This document shows positions 1-12,156 of a stretch of 64,000 nucleotides of DNA, piece after piece. Source of the stretch: Dugong dugon (taxonomy: Eukaryota; Chordata; Mammalia; Sirenia; Dugongidae); the NCBI GenBank assembly GCA_030035585.1, contig CM057482.1:43195501-43259500 (forward strand), in the 5' to 3' direction. How positions within the stretch are numbered: the first letter of the stretch is position 1; every line of letters begins with the position of its first letter. Below the pieces are notes generated by a model. It saw only the letters and a program-made list of their open reading frames with translations, made no database searches and was not told the DNA's origin. The translations under genes were made by a program, and so were the position numbers.

Positions 1-2928
1 AGGTCAATTTATAGCAATAGATGCACACATCAAAAAAGAAGCAAGGAGCAAAATCAAACATTAGCTACACAACTCAAACAAATAGAAAAAGAACAGCAAA
101 AAAAGCCCACAGCCACAAGAAGAAAGGAAATAATGAAGATCAGAACAGAAATAAATAGGGAAGAGAAAAACAATGAAGAATCAACAAAACCAAAAGTTGG
201 TTCTTTGAAAGGATCAACAAAATTGACAAACCACTGGCCAAACTGACAAAAGAAAAACAGGAGAGGACACAAATAACCCAAATAAGAAATGAAATGGGGG
301 ACGTTACAATGGACCCAACTGATATAAAAAGGATCATGACAGAGTATTATGAAAAACTATACTCCAACAAATTTGAAAACCTAGAGGAAATGGACAAGTT
401 CTAGAAACATACTACCTACCCAAACTAACACAAAATGATGTTGAAAATATTGAACAGACTCATAACAAGAGAAGAGACTGAAAGGGTAATAAAAAAAATC
501 TCCCAACCAAAAAGAGCCCTGGCCCAGATGGCTTCACTGGAGAATTCTACTAACATTCGGAGAAGAGCTTACACCAGTCCTACTCAAACTATTTCAGAGC
601 ATAGAAAAAGAACCGATACTTCCGAATTTATTCTATGAAGCTGGCATAACACTGATACCAAAACCAGGCAAAGATGCCACAAAAATGAAAAGTACAGACC
701 AATATATCTTATGAGTATAGATGCAAAGATTCTCATCAAAATTCTAGCCAATAGAATTCAGCATCATATCAAAAAAATAATACACCATGACCAAGTAGGA
801 TTCATACTAGGTATGCAAGAATGGTTCAACATTAGAAAATCAACCAATGTAATCCATCACATAAATAAAAGGAAAGAATCCCATGATCATCTCAATCAAT
901 GCAGAAAAGGCATTTGACAAACTCCAACACCCATTCCTGTTAAAAACTCTCAGTGAAATAGGTATAGAAGGGAAATTCCTGAACATAATAAAGGAGATCT
1001 CTACAAAACCAACAGCCAACATCATTCTTAATGGAGAGAGACTGAAAACATTCACCTTGAGAACAGGAACAAAACAAGGATGTCTTTTATCATCACTCCT
1101 ATTTAAAATTGTGCTGGAAGTCCTAGTTAGAGAAATAAGGCAAGAAAAAGAAATTAAGGGCATGCAAATTGGTAATGAAGAAGTTAAACTGTCCCTGTTT
1201 GCAGATGATATGATACTATACATAGAAAACCCAAAAGACTTTAAAAAAAAAAAAAAAACTACTGGAACTAATAGAAAGATTCAGCAGGGTAGCAGGATAT
1301 AAGATAAACGTACAAAAATCAGTTGGATTCTAATACACCAATAAAGAGAACGATGAAAAGGAAATCAGGAAAACAATACCATTTATAATAGCCCCTAAAA
1401 AAATAAAATACTTAGGAATAAATCTAACCAGGGATGTAAAAGACCTATTCAAAGAAAATTACAAAACACTACTCTAAGAAGCCAAAAAAAACTACATAAA
1501 TGGAAAAAACATACCATGCTCATGGAAAGGTAGACTCAACATTGTGAAACTGACAATTCTACCCAAAGCAATGTACAAATACAATGCAATCCTGATCCAA
1601 ATACCAATAACATTCTTTAAAGAGATGGAAAAAAACTAATCATTAACTTTATATGGAAAGGGAAGAAGCCCTGGGTAAGTAAAGCACTACTGAAGAAGAA
1701 GAATAAAGTAAGAGAACTCGCACTACCTGACCTCAGAACCTACTATACAGCTACAGTAGTCAAAACAGCCTGGTACTGGTACAACGACAGATACATTGAC
1801 CAATGGAGCAGAACTGAGAACCCAGATGTAAGTCCATCCACCTATGGTCACCTGGTCTTTGACAAGGGCCCAAAGTCCATCAAATGGGGAAAAGACAGTC
1901 TTTTTAACAAATGGTGTTGGCAAAACTGGATGTCCATCTGCAAAAAAATGAAACAGGACCCATATCTCATGCCATACACAAAAACTAATTCAAAGTGGAT
2001 CAAAGGCCTAAATATAAAACTAAAAACTGTAAAGTTCATAGAAGATAAAATAGGATCAACACTAGAAGCCCTAATACACCGCATTAACCAGATACAAACT
2101 ATAACCAACAACACACAAACTCTAGAAGATATACTAGATAACTGGGATCTTCTAAAAATTAAACACTTATGCTCATCAAAAGACTTCACCAGAAGAGTAA
2201 AAAGAGAACCTACAGACTGGGAAAAAAAACTGGCTATTACAAATCAGACAAAGGTCCAATCTCTAAAATCTACAGGAAAGTCCAGCACCTCTACAACAAA
2301 AAGACAAATAATCCAATTAAAAAATGGGCAAAGGCAATGAACAGACACTTTACCAAATAAGACATTAAAGTGGTTAATAGATACATGAGGACACGCTTGC
2401 GATACTAGCCATTAGAGAAATGCAAATCAAAATCACAATGAGATACCGTCTCACCCCGGCATTACTAGCCTGAATCCAAAAAACAGAAAATAACAAATGT
2501 TGGAGAGGTTGCAGGGAGATCAGAACTCTTATGCACTGCTGCTGGGAATGCAAAATGATACAACCATTTTGAAAAACAATATGGTGCTTCCTTAGAAAGC
2601 TAGATATAGAAGTACCATACGATCCAGCAATCCCACTCCTAGGAATATATTCTAGAGAAATAAGAGCTGTCACATGAATAGACATACGCACACACAAGTT
2701 CACTGCAGCATTGTTCACAATAGCAAAAAGAAACAACCTAGATGCCCATCAACAGATGAATGGAAAAATAAACTATGGAACATACACACAATGGAGTACT
2801 ATGCAACGAGAAAGAACAATGGTGAATCTGCAAAGCATCTCATAACATGGACAAATCTGCAGGGCATCACGCTGAATGAAATAATTCAGTCACAAAAGGA
2901 CAAATATTGTATGAGACCATTACTGTAA
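1..2928 (+). pseudogene. L1 ORF2 remnant (reverse transcriptase region), enters from window edge
   Basis: This is the downstream part of a LINE-1 ORF2, which encodes the endonuclease/reverse transcriptase that copies L1 RNA into the genome. Translating across frames gives recognisable L1 pieces in order: the stretch before the RT domain, the SGPDG-like and FIPGMQ-like blocks, the AEKAFDK block near 900-920, the FADDM catalytic motif at 1198-1212, and the C-terminal block ending at a stop at 2926-2928. Frameshifts and stop codons occur throughout, and an A-run at about 1242-1257 disrupts the frame just after FADDM. The 5' part lies outside the window. It parallels the L1 at 42728 onward, so the family call is firm. 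It is a dead copy. Confidence 0.93.
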
Positions 2929-3868
2929 AAACTCATGAAAAGTTTTACACAGAAAAAGAAATAATCTTTGATGGTTACAAGGGAGGGGAGGGGTGTGGAT
3001 AGAAAAACACTAAATAGACAATAGCTAAGTGATAACTTTGGTGAAGTGTAAGACAGTATCAAATACTGGGGAAGCCAGCACAACTTGTACAAGACAAGGT
3101 CATGGAAACTCCATAAACACATCCAAACTGGGCTGAGGGCTGTGGGGACCACAGTCTCGGGGAACACCTAGCTCAATTGGCATAACATAGTTTATAAAGA
3201 AAATGTTCTACATTCTAGTTTGGTGAGTAGGGTCTGAGGTCTTAAAAACCTGTGAGCAGCCATGTAAGATACTCCACTGGTCTCAGCCCTTCACGAACAA
3301 GGGAAAATGAAGAAACCTAAAGATACAGGTGAAAGATTACTCCAAAGGACTGGTGGACCACAACTACCACAGCCTCCACCAGACTGAGTCCAGTACCACT
3401 AAATGGTGCCCAGCTACTGCCACTGACTGCTCTGACAGGGATCACAGTGGAGGATCTTGGACAGAGCTGAAGTAAAATGTAGAACAAAACTTTAACTCAA
3501 AAAAAAAAAAAAAAAAAAAAAGACCAGACTTACCGGCCTTATAGAGACTGGAGAAACCCTGAGAATATGTGCTCCCCAGACACCCTTTTAGCTCGGTAAT
3601 GATGTAACTCTTGAGGTTCATCCTTCAGCCAAAGATTAGACTGTCTCATAAACAGAACGAGACTAAAGAGGCACAACCAGCCCAGGGGCAAGTACTAGAA
3701 AGCAGGCGGGGACAGGAAAGCTGGTAATAGGGAGCCAGAGGTCAAGAAGGGAGAGGGTTGACATGTCATGGAGTTGTTAACCAATGTCATAAAACAATAT
3801 GTGTACTAACTTTTTAATAAGAAGCGAGTTTGTTCTGTAAACCTTCTTCTAAAATACAATTAAAGAAG
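2929..3868 (+). mobile_element. L1 3' UTR of the element starting before position 1
   Basis: This continues the ORF2 remnant and aligns by eye with the 3' UTRs of the L1 copies at 45650-46640 and 51813-52542. Shared landmarks are a G-rich tract (2981-2994), the block beginning ctcaattggcataa near 3172, the agaccagactta block near 3523, and the terminal aaatacaattaaa near 3855. An internal A-run of about 23 bases at 3499-3521 is not the element's end, because recognisable UTR continues for about 340 bases beyond it. Confidence 0.88.
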
Positions 3869-4301
3869 AAAAGAATGGAGGAAGACCTAAGGAACTGGAG
3901 GAGTCTGTGAAGTCTTCACTGAGGAAGTAGTTTCTGATGAGGGTCTTGGTAAATAAATGAGAAAACACTAGGCAAAGGAGAAGTGTGTCAATTCAATGAA
4001 GAGAGAGAGGATAAGTGATAAGATTAGTGAGCATTAAAGACAGTTTTCCATGGCTGATGATAGTGTTTGAGGTGGGAAGTAGAAAATTAAGCAGAGTAGT
4101 GAATGGGGGCAACTGTTTTGTGCTGTGCTTCAGGGTTTGAAGTAGGCCATAATAGTATCATAGGCAATAATAATAATTAATAATTAATTTTACATGTTGC
4201 TGTAAAAAAATTAGCATAACGTGCTTATCAAAATAGCTCACAAGGGTAGAACACAGTTGGCATACAAACACAGAAGGCATGTGTTATTTGTGAAAAATAT
4301 G
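3869..4301. other. Unassigned non-coding stretch
   Basis: No open frame of note and no repeat family recognised. There is an AT-rich run of taat units around 4165-4190. Confidence 0.5.
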
Positions 4302-4513
4302 GTATTATTATTAATATTAACATTTATTGAGAAGTGTTCTGGAATCTATTGAAAGATACATGTACTGCCTGTTTGACCATCACAATATTGCTAAAAGTTA
4401 AGCTCTATTATTATCCCAATTTCATGGTTAAGGAAACTGAGGCACAAAGAAGTTTAGTAATTTGTCCAAAGTCACACATTAGTCAGTCAGTGGCTGAGTG
4501 AGATTTCAGTACC
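4302..4513 (-). repeat. MIR SINE, near full length
   Basis: The core gaaactgaggcacaaagaag at about 4434 followed by a gtcacac block is the reverse complement of the conserved MIR core. The attatcccaattt segment precedes it in the expected order. Divergence is high, as expected for a mammal-wide repeat. Confidence 0.85.
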
Positions 4514-4599
4514 CTCTTCTGCCTTTAAGGCTCCAGAGAGCCACAGAGAGCTTTTGCTCACCTGGCACAGCACAGTCAGATTTGCGCTTGAGGAGAACG

Positions 4600-4785
4600 A
4601 ACCTGCTGCCATCGAGTCGTTTCCAAATCATATCGACCCTGTAGGAAGGAGTAGATCTACCCCATAGGGTTTCCAAGGCTGTAATCCTTACGGGAACAGA
4701 GCGCCACATCTTTCTCCTGTGGAATGGCTGGTGGGTTTGAACTACCAACATTTCTGCACTTAACCACTGCACCACCAGGGTTCCT
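4600..4785 (-). mobile_element. AfroSINE copy, long form
   Basis: Read on the minus strand it has the tRNA-like head, the cagctgctcc-type junction, and an extra central segment (about 45 bases reading gagaaagatgtgg...gattacagcc) before the ggaaaccctatgggg body. It ends in the cgatggcagcagg tail that resembles the RTE 3' end. Confidence 0.92.
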
Positions 4786-5452
4786 TTGAGGATGATTACT
4801 GGGTTGGAATAGCAAGATACAAAAATATGCCAACATAGTAGGTGGGGATTTCTGTAAGATAGGTGTGAATAGAGCGAGAGCTCAGAGAAAGGAGATGTTA
4901 TTTCAGCTAGGAGGAGCAAGTAGGGCTCCATGGACAAGGTAGCATTTCAGCATAGTTTTGACGAGCAGATAGGATTGAATCCTGTTGGGAGGGAAAGAAC
5001 AGTATTCCAGACAAAAGGAATAGCAAGAGCAAGACGACAACAGCCAGGAACACACTGTGTATGAGAAAACAGTAGTGGTGTTGGCTAGTGGACCGGGTGC
5101 ATGGAGGAGTGTTGGGCAGGGAAAAAAGATCAAACAGGAAGCAGGAAGGCCCTTTGAGGACACTAGCTTAACCTTGGGCAATGAGCACAACTGGTGTGTG
5201 CGTGGGGGCTTGTAGAACATTGGAGTATCACTATGTTAGTTTTACTCTGGGAGTCAGCAAATTGGATTCAAGGGAGGAGAGGCTGTTATCCAGGCCACTA
5301 GTGATTGTTTGGACCTGAGTACCACTGTGTCTCTTTCCTTGTTCAAGTCGTGCTCAATGAGGAGATCCTTCCTGGATCCTGGTACAGAGAAAAGATAAAT
5401 GAAGGGAAGTAAACTGTTTTGATGGGAATGTGACTGGCATAATGTTAGGAGA
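4786..5452. other. Unassigned non-coding stretch
   Basis: Purine-rich on the plus strand, with no repeat family or gene recognised. The open frames across 4506-5220 on the minus strand run through the adjoining SINE and have no protein-like content. Confidence 0.5.
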
Positions 5453-6262
5453 TGTTGATTGTGGTGGACTAAAATGCTTTTATACGGCCTTTCTAGCCAT
5501 GGTCTCTTAACTCTGACAAAATGATTGGCTGGAGCTATGCTAATAAGCTATGTAAAACTCTTGTAAGGATTGGATGGCAACTCTACAAATAAGGTGTCTG
5601 TGGCCTACCAAGGGGATTGGTTAGTTTCGACATCCTGCTAGGTTTAAAAGAACCAATCCCACAGAGGCTGAGGGGGACCTCACTACCATCAAGAAGAAGA
5701 GCCAGGAGTGGAGTGCATCCTTTAAACCTGGGGTCTCTGCACTGAGAACCTCCTAAATCCAGGAGACAGACAGAGCTGTAGCGCTGGAGACAGCACCACA
5801 GGGCACAAGACAGTACAAGTGGTGAGAAGCAGGAGACCAGCACAAGAAGGCTGCAGTGGGCTCGCCAACCCACAGAGCAAGAGAGTTGAGTGCCTTTGGG
5901 CAGGGGGCTTGCTGGCAGAGTGAGGTGCCTCTGGGCACATGTTGGTTGAGCTAAAGAGGTGTAACACTTGCCCAAGCAGAGCAGAGGCTAAGAGCGAGGG
6001 CTGGTGGCCACGGCCAAGAGTAATGCCTGCCTCCTGTGGGCACAGCAGAGGAGCTGAGAAGTTGGACGGTCTTCTGGTTGATGAACTGCATCCGGTCTCC
6101 TGAGTTGTTCCTGTTATTTCCGTGTTGATACTTATCCCGAGTTTTAACCTCCTACTTCCCCAATAAACCGCATAATTATGATTACGGCCTGTGAGTTCTA
6201 TGTGGCCATTGAAATGAATTATCAAACCCAGCAGAGAATTAGCAAGTGCTGTGGGAGGGACG
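5453..6262 (+). mobile_element. ERVL-type long terminal repeat (probable)
   Basis: About 0.8 kb with LTR organisation: a TATA-like tttaaaa at 5643-5649, a GC-richer R/U5-like part, and a polyadenylation signal aataaa at 6162-6167. A segment near 5680-5755 is visibly related to the U3/R part of the MaLR-like LTRs at 53957 and 62850 (shared order: gacctcac-taccatcaag, agccaggag, gtctctgcactgaga). A Leu-type primer binding site follows. The exact 5' boundary is uncertain and no second LTR was seen. The frames of 100-167 codons inside it are not genes. Confidence 0.62.
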
Positions 6263-6264
6263 GC

Positions 6265-6280
6265 TGGTGTCAGAATTGGT
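6265..6280 (+). other. Retroviral primer binding site, tRNA-Leu type
   Basis: The 16 bases tggtgtcagaattggt closely match the complement of a tRNA-Leu 3' end, which is the primer site typical of ERVL elements. They lie immediately 3' of the LTR. The internal region is absent, because an A-run (6281-6302) follows at once. Confidence 0.6.
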
Positions 6281-6302
6281 AAAAAAAAAAAAAAAAAAAA
6301 AG

Positions 6303-6959
6303 AAAAGATAGAGCGTATAGGTATGTCTGACCTCCATCTAATAGTAATCAGCTTTGGATTGATGGTGATTATTCTCCCTCCTCGTTACAGGATTCAGATG
6401 ATACCATTTTACAATAATGGAACATGGTTGTGTTAAAATCTGTGAAATTCAACTTCACAGGGTAGGCATGCCTGATTAACACTTATAGAGTGAATGTATC
6501 AGGTGTTCCTAGACCTGCTTCAGCATTTATAGCTGCAAATTCTTACAAGTCATGGTTTAGATCTTTCTTGTATATTATACATTGCTTTATATATAACTAA
6601 TTTCCAGCACAGGTTTTTAATATGCATTTACTTTTGTCGGTGTGAGATCTGAGGAATAACTTACTAATAAGTAGGGGAAGGCACATTTTGGAGATCAAAT
6701 ATTTTGGTAATCCTGACCACCTTTAAGAATTATTTAAAAGATTGTTCTTACTATATGTATGAAATGGCCCATGTTAAATTAGTCAGCTTGTCTCAGTGTT
6801 AATCAAAGGATGGGGTCAAGGATCATAACCATCAGCTACACAGGAAAAATCCATTCCCTCTCCCCACATCCTGAGAAAGGGCTTCCTGACCTGCAGCCAG
6901 GATGAACAGGCCAATGTTGAGATGTTAATGGTGTGTTTTTCCCCAAGTAGAAAGAACTA
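6303..6959. other. Unassigned non-coding stretch
   Basis: AT-rich DNA with no recognised gene or repeat. It starts right after a 22-base A-run. Confidence 0.5.
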
Positions 6960-7350
6960 TTTCTGATTATAAAAGTAGTGCCTGCTCTTTGCAAGGAATT
7001 TAGAAATAGTAAATCAAATATATAGAAGAAACTAAATATCACCTGCAATACCACTACCCAGAGATACCAAAACTGCATGTATATATGTATGCCTACTATA
7101 TGTGTGGTCAACAATAGGATTATTCTATGCATATTTGTTTTCATTTTGCTGGGTATTGCAGAGATTATTGTCTGCCAATAAACAGATCTAGATCATATTG
7201 TTTTAGCATCTGTATGGTACACCAGTGAGTGGTTATGGCATGATTTATTTAACCATTCTCCTGTTGATACACAATTAAGTTGCTTTAGTAATTTTTGCTC
7301 TTTTGAACCATATGCTAATCAGCTTTATGCACATATATTTGTAAATTTGC
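6960..7350 (-). repeat. Ancient L1M-like 3' end remnant
   Basis: The order of a 'taaaagtagtgcctgctc' block, a 'ccactacccagagata' block, and a 'gtatggtacaccag...atttatttaacc' block resembles the antisense of old mammalian L1 3' ends. It is strongly diverged, so the subfamily is not assigned. Confidence 0.5.
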
Positions 7351-8569
7351 CTGACTAGTTCCTTAAAATCTCTTTGTACAGTGAGTTGTGAAAGTTTTAT
7401 GAACTCTATTTAAACTACAGGTATGCCTCACAAGAGTTGAAATGTGAATTCTAGAGGGCTTGGGCTCTAGTTAACCTGATTGTTTCCAAAACCAGAAAGG
7501 TTTCATTATGTTCTCCTCCCTCCAGAAGATATCATTTATGGGAACAGAGCTCTTCAAACGCAAATAGGAATAGAAGGTATGATTCCTACCAATAAAGAAG
7601 CTTATAACCCAAACATAGCATGTGCCAAGTGAGCCAGTTTACAAACTGATTTTTAATGGCAGTGCAGACAGAATGAGTAGGGGTGAGTGTGTGTGTTTGT
7701 GCTTGCGCATGTGTCTGTCTGTGTGTGCGATTAGGTCTGTATGTGTGTGTAGGAAGATCCAGGTTGTGATGAGTAGGTATAGCAAGGTCGGTGTGAATGC
7801 AGTGAAGTGTGAAATTATTGGGAAGGAGGTGAAAGACCTGAGACACTGAGGTAGATCAGCAAAGGAGTGTGTACTGTAAGGCCCAAATTTTCATGTGCTG
7901 CCATAACATTTTTGAGTCTTATAGGGCCCCAATGGTCTAACAGAATTCCCCTGCTTTCACTTGTTATGTCCCCCCACCCACAGGGAAAGGCTCCACACCA
8001 GCTAGTTCCCCTATCACCTGAGCCAGCTGCATTTCACCTGGCCCTCAGCCTAATGGTTTTCAACTCCCTGGCAGCCTGGGAAGTTATTCAAACAAGCCAG
8101 TCACATCCTTCTGCGGGAAGCAGTGTGCACTCTACCACTTTGTGACTGCAAAGCCTGCCTACCACAGCCTCTTCTGGTAAATACAGAACTGGGAGAGGAG
8201 GTTGCTATGCTGCCTCTTCAGCCTTCTCCCATACATGACTGAGACTCTAGGCCTTTCTCCTCAGGATCAAATCTACCCTTAGCTCTCATAACCGTCATTT
8301 TTTCATGAGAAACTCTAGAAGCCTTAGTTCAGAAGTCCAGCAGTGGGACATCTGACCTTGTGTCCTAGTTCTCATAATAAGGTAATTGCGTTGTATCTGT
8401 GACCCTATCCGCTCCATGTACCCAGGTCTAGTAACTGGGATGCACTCTTTATTTCCCAGGTGTGAGTCCTTGCGTTGAGAAACTGCCTGGAGAGCCATTT
8501 CTTCTGGAACCAGGACTGACGTTGCTCTGCTCACTGGGAGCCAAACCATCAGATGGAGTCGTATTCCTT
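7351..8569. other. Unassigned non-coding stretch with TG-rich tract
   Basis: Contains an imperfect TG/TGTC low-complexity tract at about 7685-7755. The remainder shows no gene or repeat that I recognise. The short frames here owe their length to the simple repeat. Confidence 0.5.
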
Positions 8570-10362
8570 TTTTTTTCCTTAATATTTTTAGTGAAGTATA
8601 ATTAACATACAATAAACTACATACATTTAAAGTGTACAATTTGATATATTTTGATATATGTATGTAATCATGAAACCATTGCAACAGTCAAGATAAGAAA
8701 CGTTATCTATTCCCAGCACTGGTTTCCTCTTACCCCTTGGTAAACCCTTCCTTCTACCTCCATGCAATCACTGATCTGCTGTCATTATATATTAATTTTT
8801 CATTTCTGAAATTTTATATAAATGGAACAATGAAGTATGTATTCTTCGGAGGTGGTTCTGGCTTCTTTCTCTCACCATAATTATTTCAATATTCATCCCT
8901 GTGTCTACATGTGCCATAATTCATACCTTTTATTGCTGAGCTGCATTGCATTGTCTTGTATACCACAATTTGTTTATCTATCCATCTGTTGAGAAATAGT
9001 TGGGTTGTTTCTAGTTTTTGGTTATTACAAAAAAGCTGCTATGAACATTGATGAATAGGTCTTTATATGAACATAAATTTTCATTTTTCTTGGGTAAATA
9101 CCTAGAAGTAGAAGGTCTGAATCATATGACAGGTGTATGTTTGAATTTTAAGAAACTGCCAAACTGTTTTCCAAAGTGGTTATACCAGATTATTTTTCCC
9201 ACCAGTAGTATATGGTAGTTTCGATTTCTCCTCATTCTCTGCAACACTTGCTATGTTGTGTTTTATAAATTTTTGCCATTCTAATAGCTATGTATGATAT
9301 CTCATTGTAGCTTTAATTTGCATTTACCTAATGACTAATGATGTTGAACATCTTTTCCTGTGCTTATTTGCCATCCATATATCTTCTTTGATGAAGTGTC
9401 TGTCCAAATAATTTGCTCATTTTTAAATTGGGTTGTTTGTTTCCTTATTATGGTTTTCAGAGTTCTTTATATATTCTGGATATTGTTGCTGTTGTTAGCT
9501 GCCATCAAGCCAATTTCAACACATAGTGACCCAATGTGACAGATTCGAACTTCCCCATAGGGTTTTCCAGGCTGTAATCTTTGTGGGAGCAGGCTGTCAT
9601 GTCTTTCTCCTGTGGAGCCACTGGCTGGGTTCGAACTGCCAACTTTTCGGTCAGCAGCTGAGCACTTAACTGTTGCCTACCAGAGTTCCTTATATAGTGT
9701 AGATTCAAGTTCTTTATCAAATATGTGAATAGCAAACATTATCTCCCAGTCTGTGGCTTTTCTTTACATTCTCTTAACAATGTATATCGAATAGCAGAAG
9801 TTACTACTTTTGATAATGGCTGATTTACCATGTTTTTTCTCCTATGGGTAGTCTTTCTGGTGTCATATCTAAGAAATTTTTACCTAATATAAGGGTAAAC
9901 ACATTTTTCCTATGTTTTCCTCTAGAAGTTTAACAGCATTATGTTTTATATTTAGATCTATGACACATTTTGAGTTAATTTTTGTATATTATTTAAGGTA
10001 TGGATAGAATTTTTCTTTTTTTTTTAATACACATGGGTATCTAGTTGCTCCGGCACCATTTGTTTTCACCAATGAATTGCTTTGGCCTGTTAGTAACAAA
10101 TTAGTTGTTCCTTATAGGAATTTCTGGATTCTCTACTCATTTCCATTGATCTGTTTGTCTATCTTGATGTCAAATTCTACATTGTCTTGATTTTTATTGG
10201 CTTTTATAATAAGTCTTGAAATCAGGTACCGTTGATTTTGTTATTCTTTTTTAAAGTTGTTTTGGCTATTGTAGGTCCTTTGAGATCATATAAATTTTAG
10301 AATCAGCTTGTCAGCTTTGGCAAAAAAAAAAAATTACTGACATTTTGATAGGTTTTATGAAG
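8570..10362 (-). repeat. Ancient L1 (3' end and ORF2 remnant), first segment
   Basis: On the minus strand this reads from ORF2 through the 3' end of an old mammalian L1. Landmarks on the plus strand are the gaagtataattaacataca block (8592), the gctgctatgaacattgatg block (9033), the gatatctcattgtagctttaa block (9296), and the ORF2 blocks from 9700. It is interrupted by an AfroSINE at 9484-9690. It is too decayed to encode anything. Confidence 0.85.
9484..9690 (-). mobile_element. AfroSINE copy, long form, nested in ancient L1
   Basis: L1 sequence flanks it on both sides (attctggatatt before, atatagtgtagattcaag after). The 3' tail reads gctgttgttagctgcc on the plus strand, so this copy ends in the AAC-repeat tail shared with RTE. 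The central insertion of the long form is present. Confidence 0.9.
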
Positions 10363-10366
10363 AGGA

Positions 10367-10790
10367 ATATAATGTGTCATATTCATATATTGGAATATTA
10401 TTTAGCAATAAAAGTGAATGAAATACTGATTCATGTTACAACGTGGATGGACCTGGAAAACATTATGGTAAGTCAAAGAAGCCATCACAAAAGGCCATGT
10501 ATTATATGATTCTGTTTATTTGAAATGCCCAGAATAGGCAAATCTGTAGACATAGAAAGTAGATTAGTGGTTGTCTAAGGCTAAGTAATTGGGAACAAAA
10601 AAGGAGTACTTATTAATGACTATGGGGTTTATTTTGAGGGAGGGCAAAATATTCTAAAATTAGATTGTGATGATGGTTGTACAATCCTGTGAATATACTA
10701 AAAACATTCAGTTGTTCACTTTAAATGGATAAATTGTATGGTATATGAAATATATCTCAATAAAGCGGTCAAAATATCAATTTGAGAAGA
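10367..10790 (+). repeat. L1MB-like 3' end inserted in the antisense L1
   Basis: Plus-strand blocks in the expected order for an L1MB-type 3' UTR: ttagcaataaaagtgaatga (10402), acgtggatggacctgg (10441), ggtttattttgagggaggg, and a terminal tatctcaataaagc (10754). Antisense L1 sequence lies on both sides, so this is a later insertion. Confidence 0.82.
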
Positions 10791-10795
10791 AAAGA

Positions 10796-11105
10796 TACCT
10801 TAAGAATTTTGAGTCTTCTAGCTCATGAACATAGTATACATTTTTATTTATTTAGGTCTTCTTTAATTTCTCTCAGCAATGATTTGTAGTTTTCAGTATA
10901 CAAGTTTTACACACACTTTTTCAGATTCATCCCTAAGTGTTTCATATTTTTGATGCCGTTGTAAATATTATTTTTAATTTTCAACTTTTGATTGCTAGTG
11001 TTTAGAAACAGTTGATTTCTGTATATTGAGTCTATAGCTTATGACTTTTCTAGACTCACCTATTAGTTCTAGTAGCTTTTTTGTCTTCAAATAAAATACA
11101 CTATC
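10796..11105 (-). repeat. Ancient L1 ORF2 remnant, second segment
   Basis: Resumes the antisense L1 of 8570-10362 after the nested L1MB-like piece. The gagtcttctagctcatgaac and gtcttctttaatttctctc blocks are antisense L1 ORF2. About 50 bases of the expected L1 appear to be missing at the junction. Confidence 0.8.
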
Positions 11106-11379
11106 CTATGGTCTTCAGATCAAATCTCTTTCTGTGACACATCTTCCCAATGATGAGTTGGAGTTCCCTAACTTTCTAGCTCTCTTTGCCCAAGCATGAC
11201 ATCACTGACTTCACTGATAATTGATTCCCAGATATTGACTGCCAATGGAGGCTGTCCTTACAGTTAGGCACTACACTTTCCTGATTCCACATACTATCAC
11301 CTGGGCAAAATGAATTCCTAGGGCCTTTAGCTGAGTCCATGCCTAGCATTTAGCCTCCTTTATGGTGCAAACTATAATG
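11106..11379. other. Unassigned non-coding stretch
   Basis: No repeat or gene recognised. Confidence 0.4.
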
Positions 11380-11572
11380 CGCCCTGGTGACACAGTGGTT
11401 AAGCACTTGGCTACTAACCAAAAGGTAGGTGGTTCGAACCCACCAGCTGCTCCACAGGAGAAAGATTTGGCAGTCTGCTCCCAAAAAGGTTACAGTATTG
11501 GAAACCCTCTAGGGCAGTTCTGCTCTGTCCTGCAGGGTCACTGTGATTTGGAATTTACTCAAATGGCAAGGG
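11380..11572 (+). mobile_element. AfroSINE copy, long form
   Basis: Head gccctggtgacacagtgg (A-box-like), B-box-like ggttcgaaccc at about 11432, the acaggagaaagatttgg central segment, then the body. A second SINE follows almost directly. Confidence 0.93.
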
Positions 11573-11580
11573 GTACATAT

Positions 11581-11766
11581 GTAAGGTGCAAACAGTTAAT
11601 GCATTTGCTGCTAACCAAAATGTTGATGGTTTAAGTCCACCCAGAGGCACCTTGGAAGAAAGGCCTGGTGATCTACTTCCAAAAATCAGCCATTGAAAAC
11701 CCCACACAGTACAGTCCTACTATGACACACACGGGGTTGTCATAACCAACTCAACAACAACTGGTT
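11581..11766 (+). mobile_element. AfroSINE variant carrying an RTE-5'-like segment
   Basis: After a degenerate tRNA-like head and a ccacccagaggcacc junction it reads ggaagaaaggcctggtgatc then ctacttcc, the same block found in the RTE 5' UTR at 23467. It ends in an actcaacaacaactgg tail. This central block separates it from the ordinary AfroSINE form. Confidence 0.85.
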
Positions 11767-12156
11767 ATAAGAATATTTAGTTCCCAGGTCGTGAAGGCTC
11801 CATATCTTGCACATGCCATTGTCTGCTAATGGCTTTGAACTTTTAGATGGAGAAATACAATTAGGCATGGTTCATACTACAAAATTTTATAGTGAAAGTT
11901 TTTACCTGGCCAAATATGAACCACACAAATTGGAGTTAACTGCCAAAATTTAAAAATTGGTTGATTTCAAAGAAAAATCTAAACTTCTGGCTTATCTTGA
12001 AATTTAGAAAACCTAGCAACATTGGATATGTGTACCTACTTGGTTAGACAAAATATATGCTACCCCTGAATTACGTAACTGATTTAAGATGCTTACCTGG
12101 CCCTTATATTCATTTGCAGCTTAAAAATTCAGCCTTAGTCAGGTTTAGCAAGAGAC
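11767..12156. other. Unassigned non-coding stretch
   Basis: No repeat or gene recognised. Confidence 0.45.

Noticed and set aside
5722..6225. 167-codon minus-strand frame
   Set aside because: Falls within the LTR-like element on the antisense strand; low-complexity composition and no domain.
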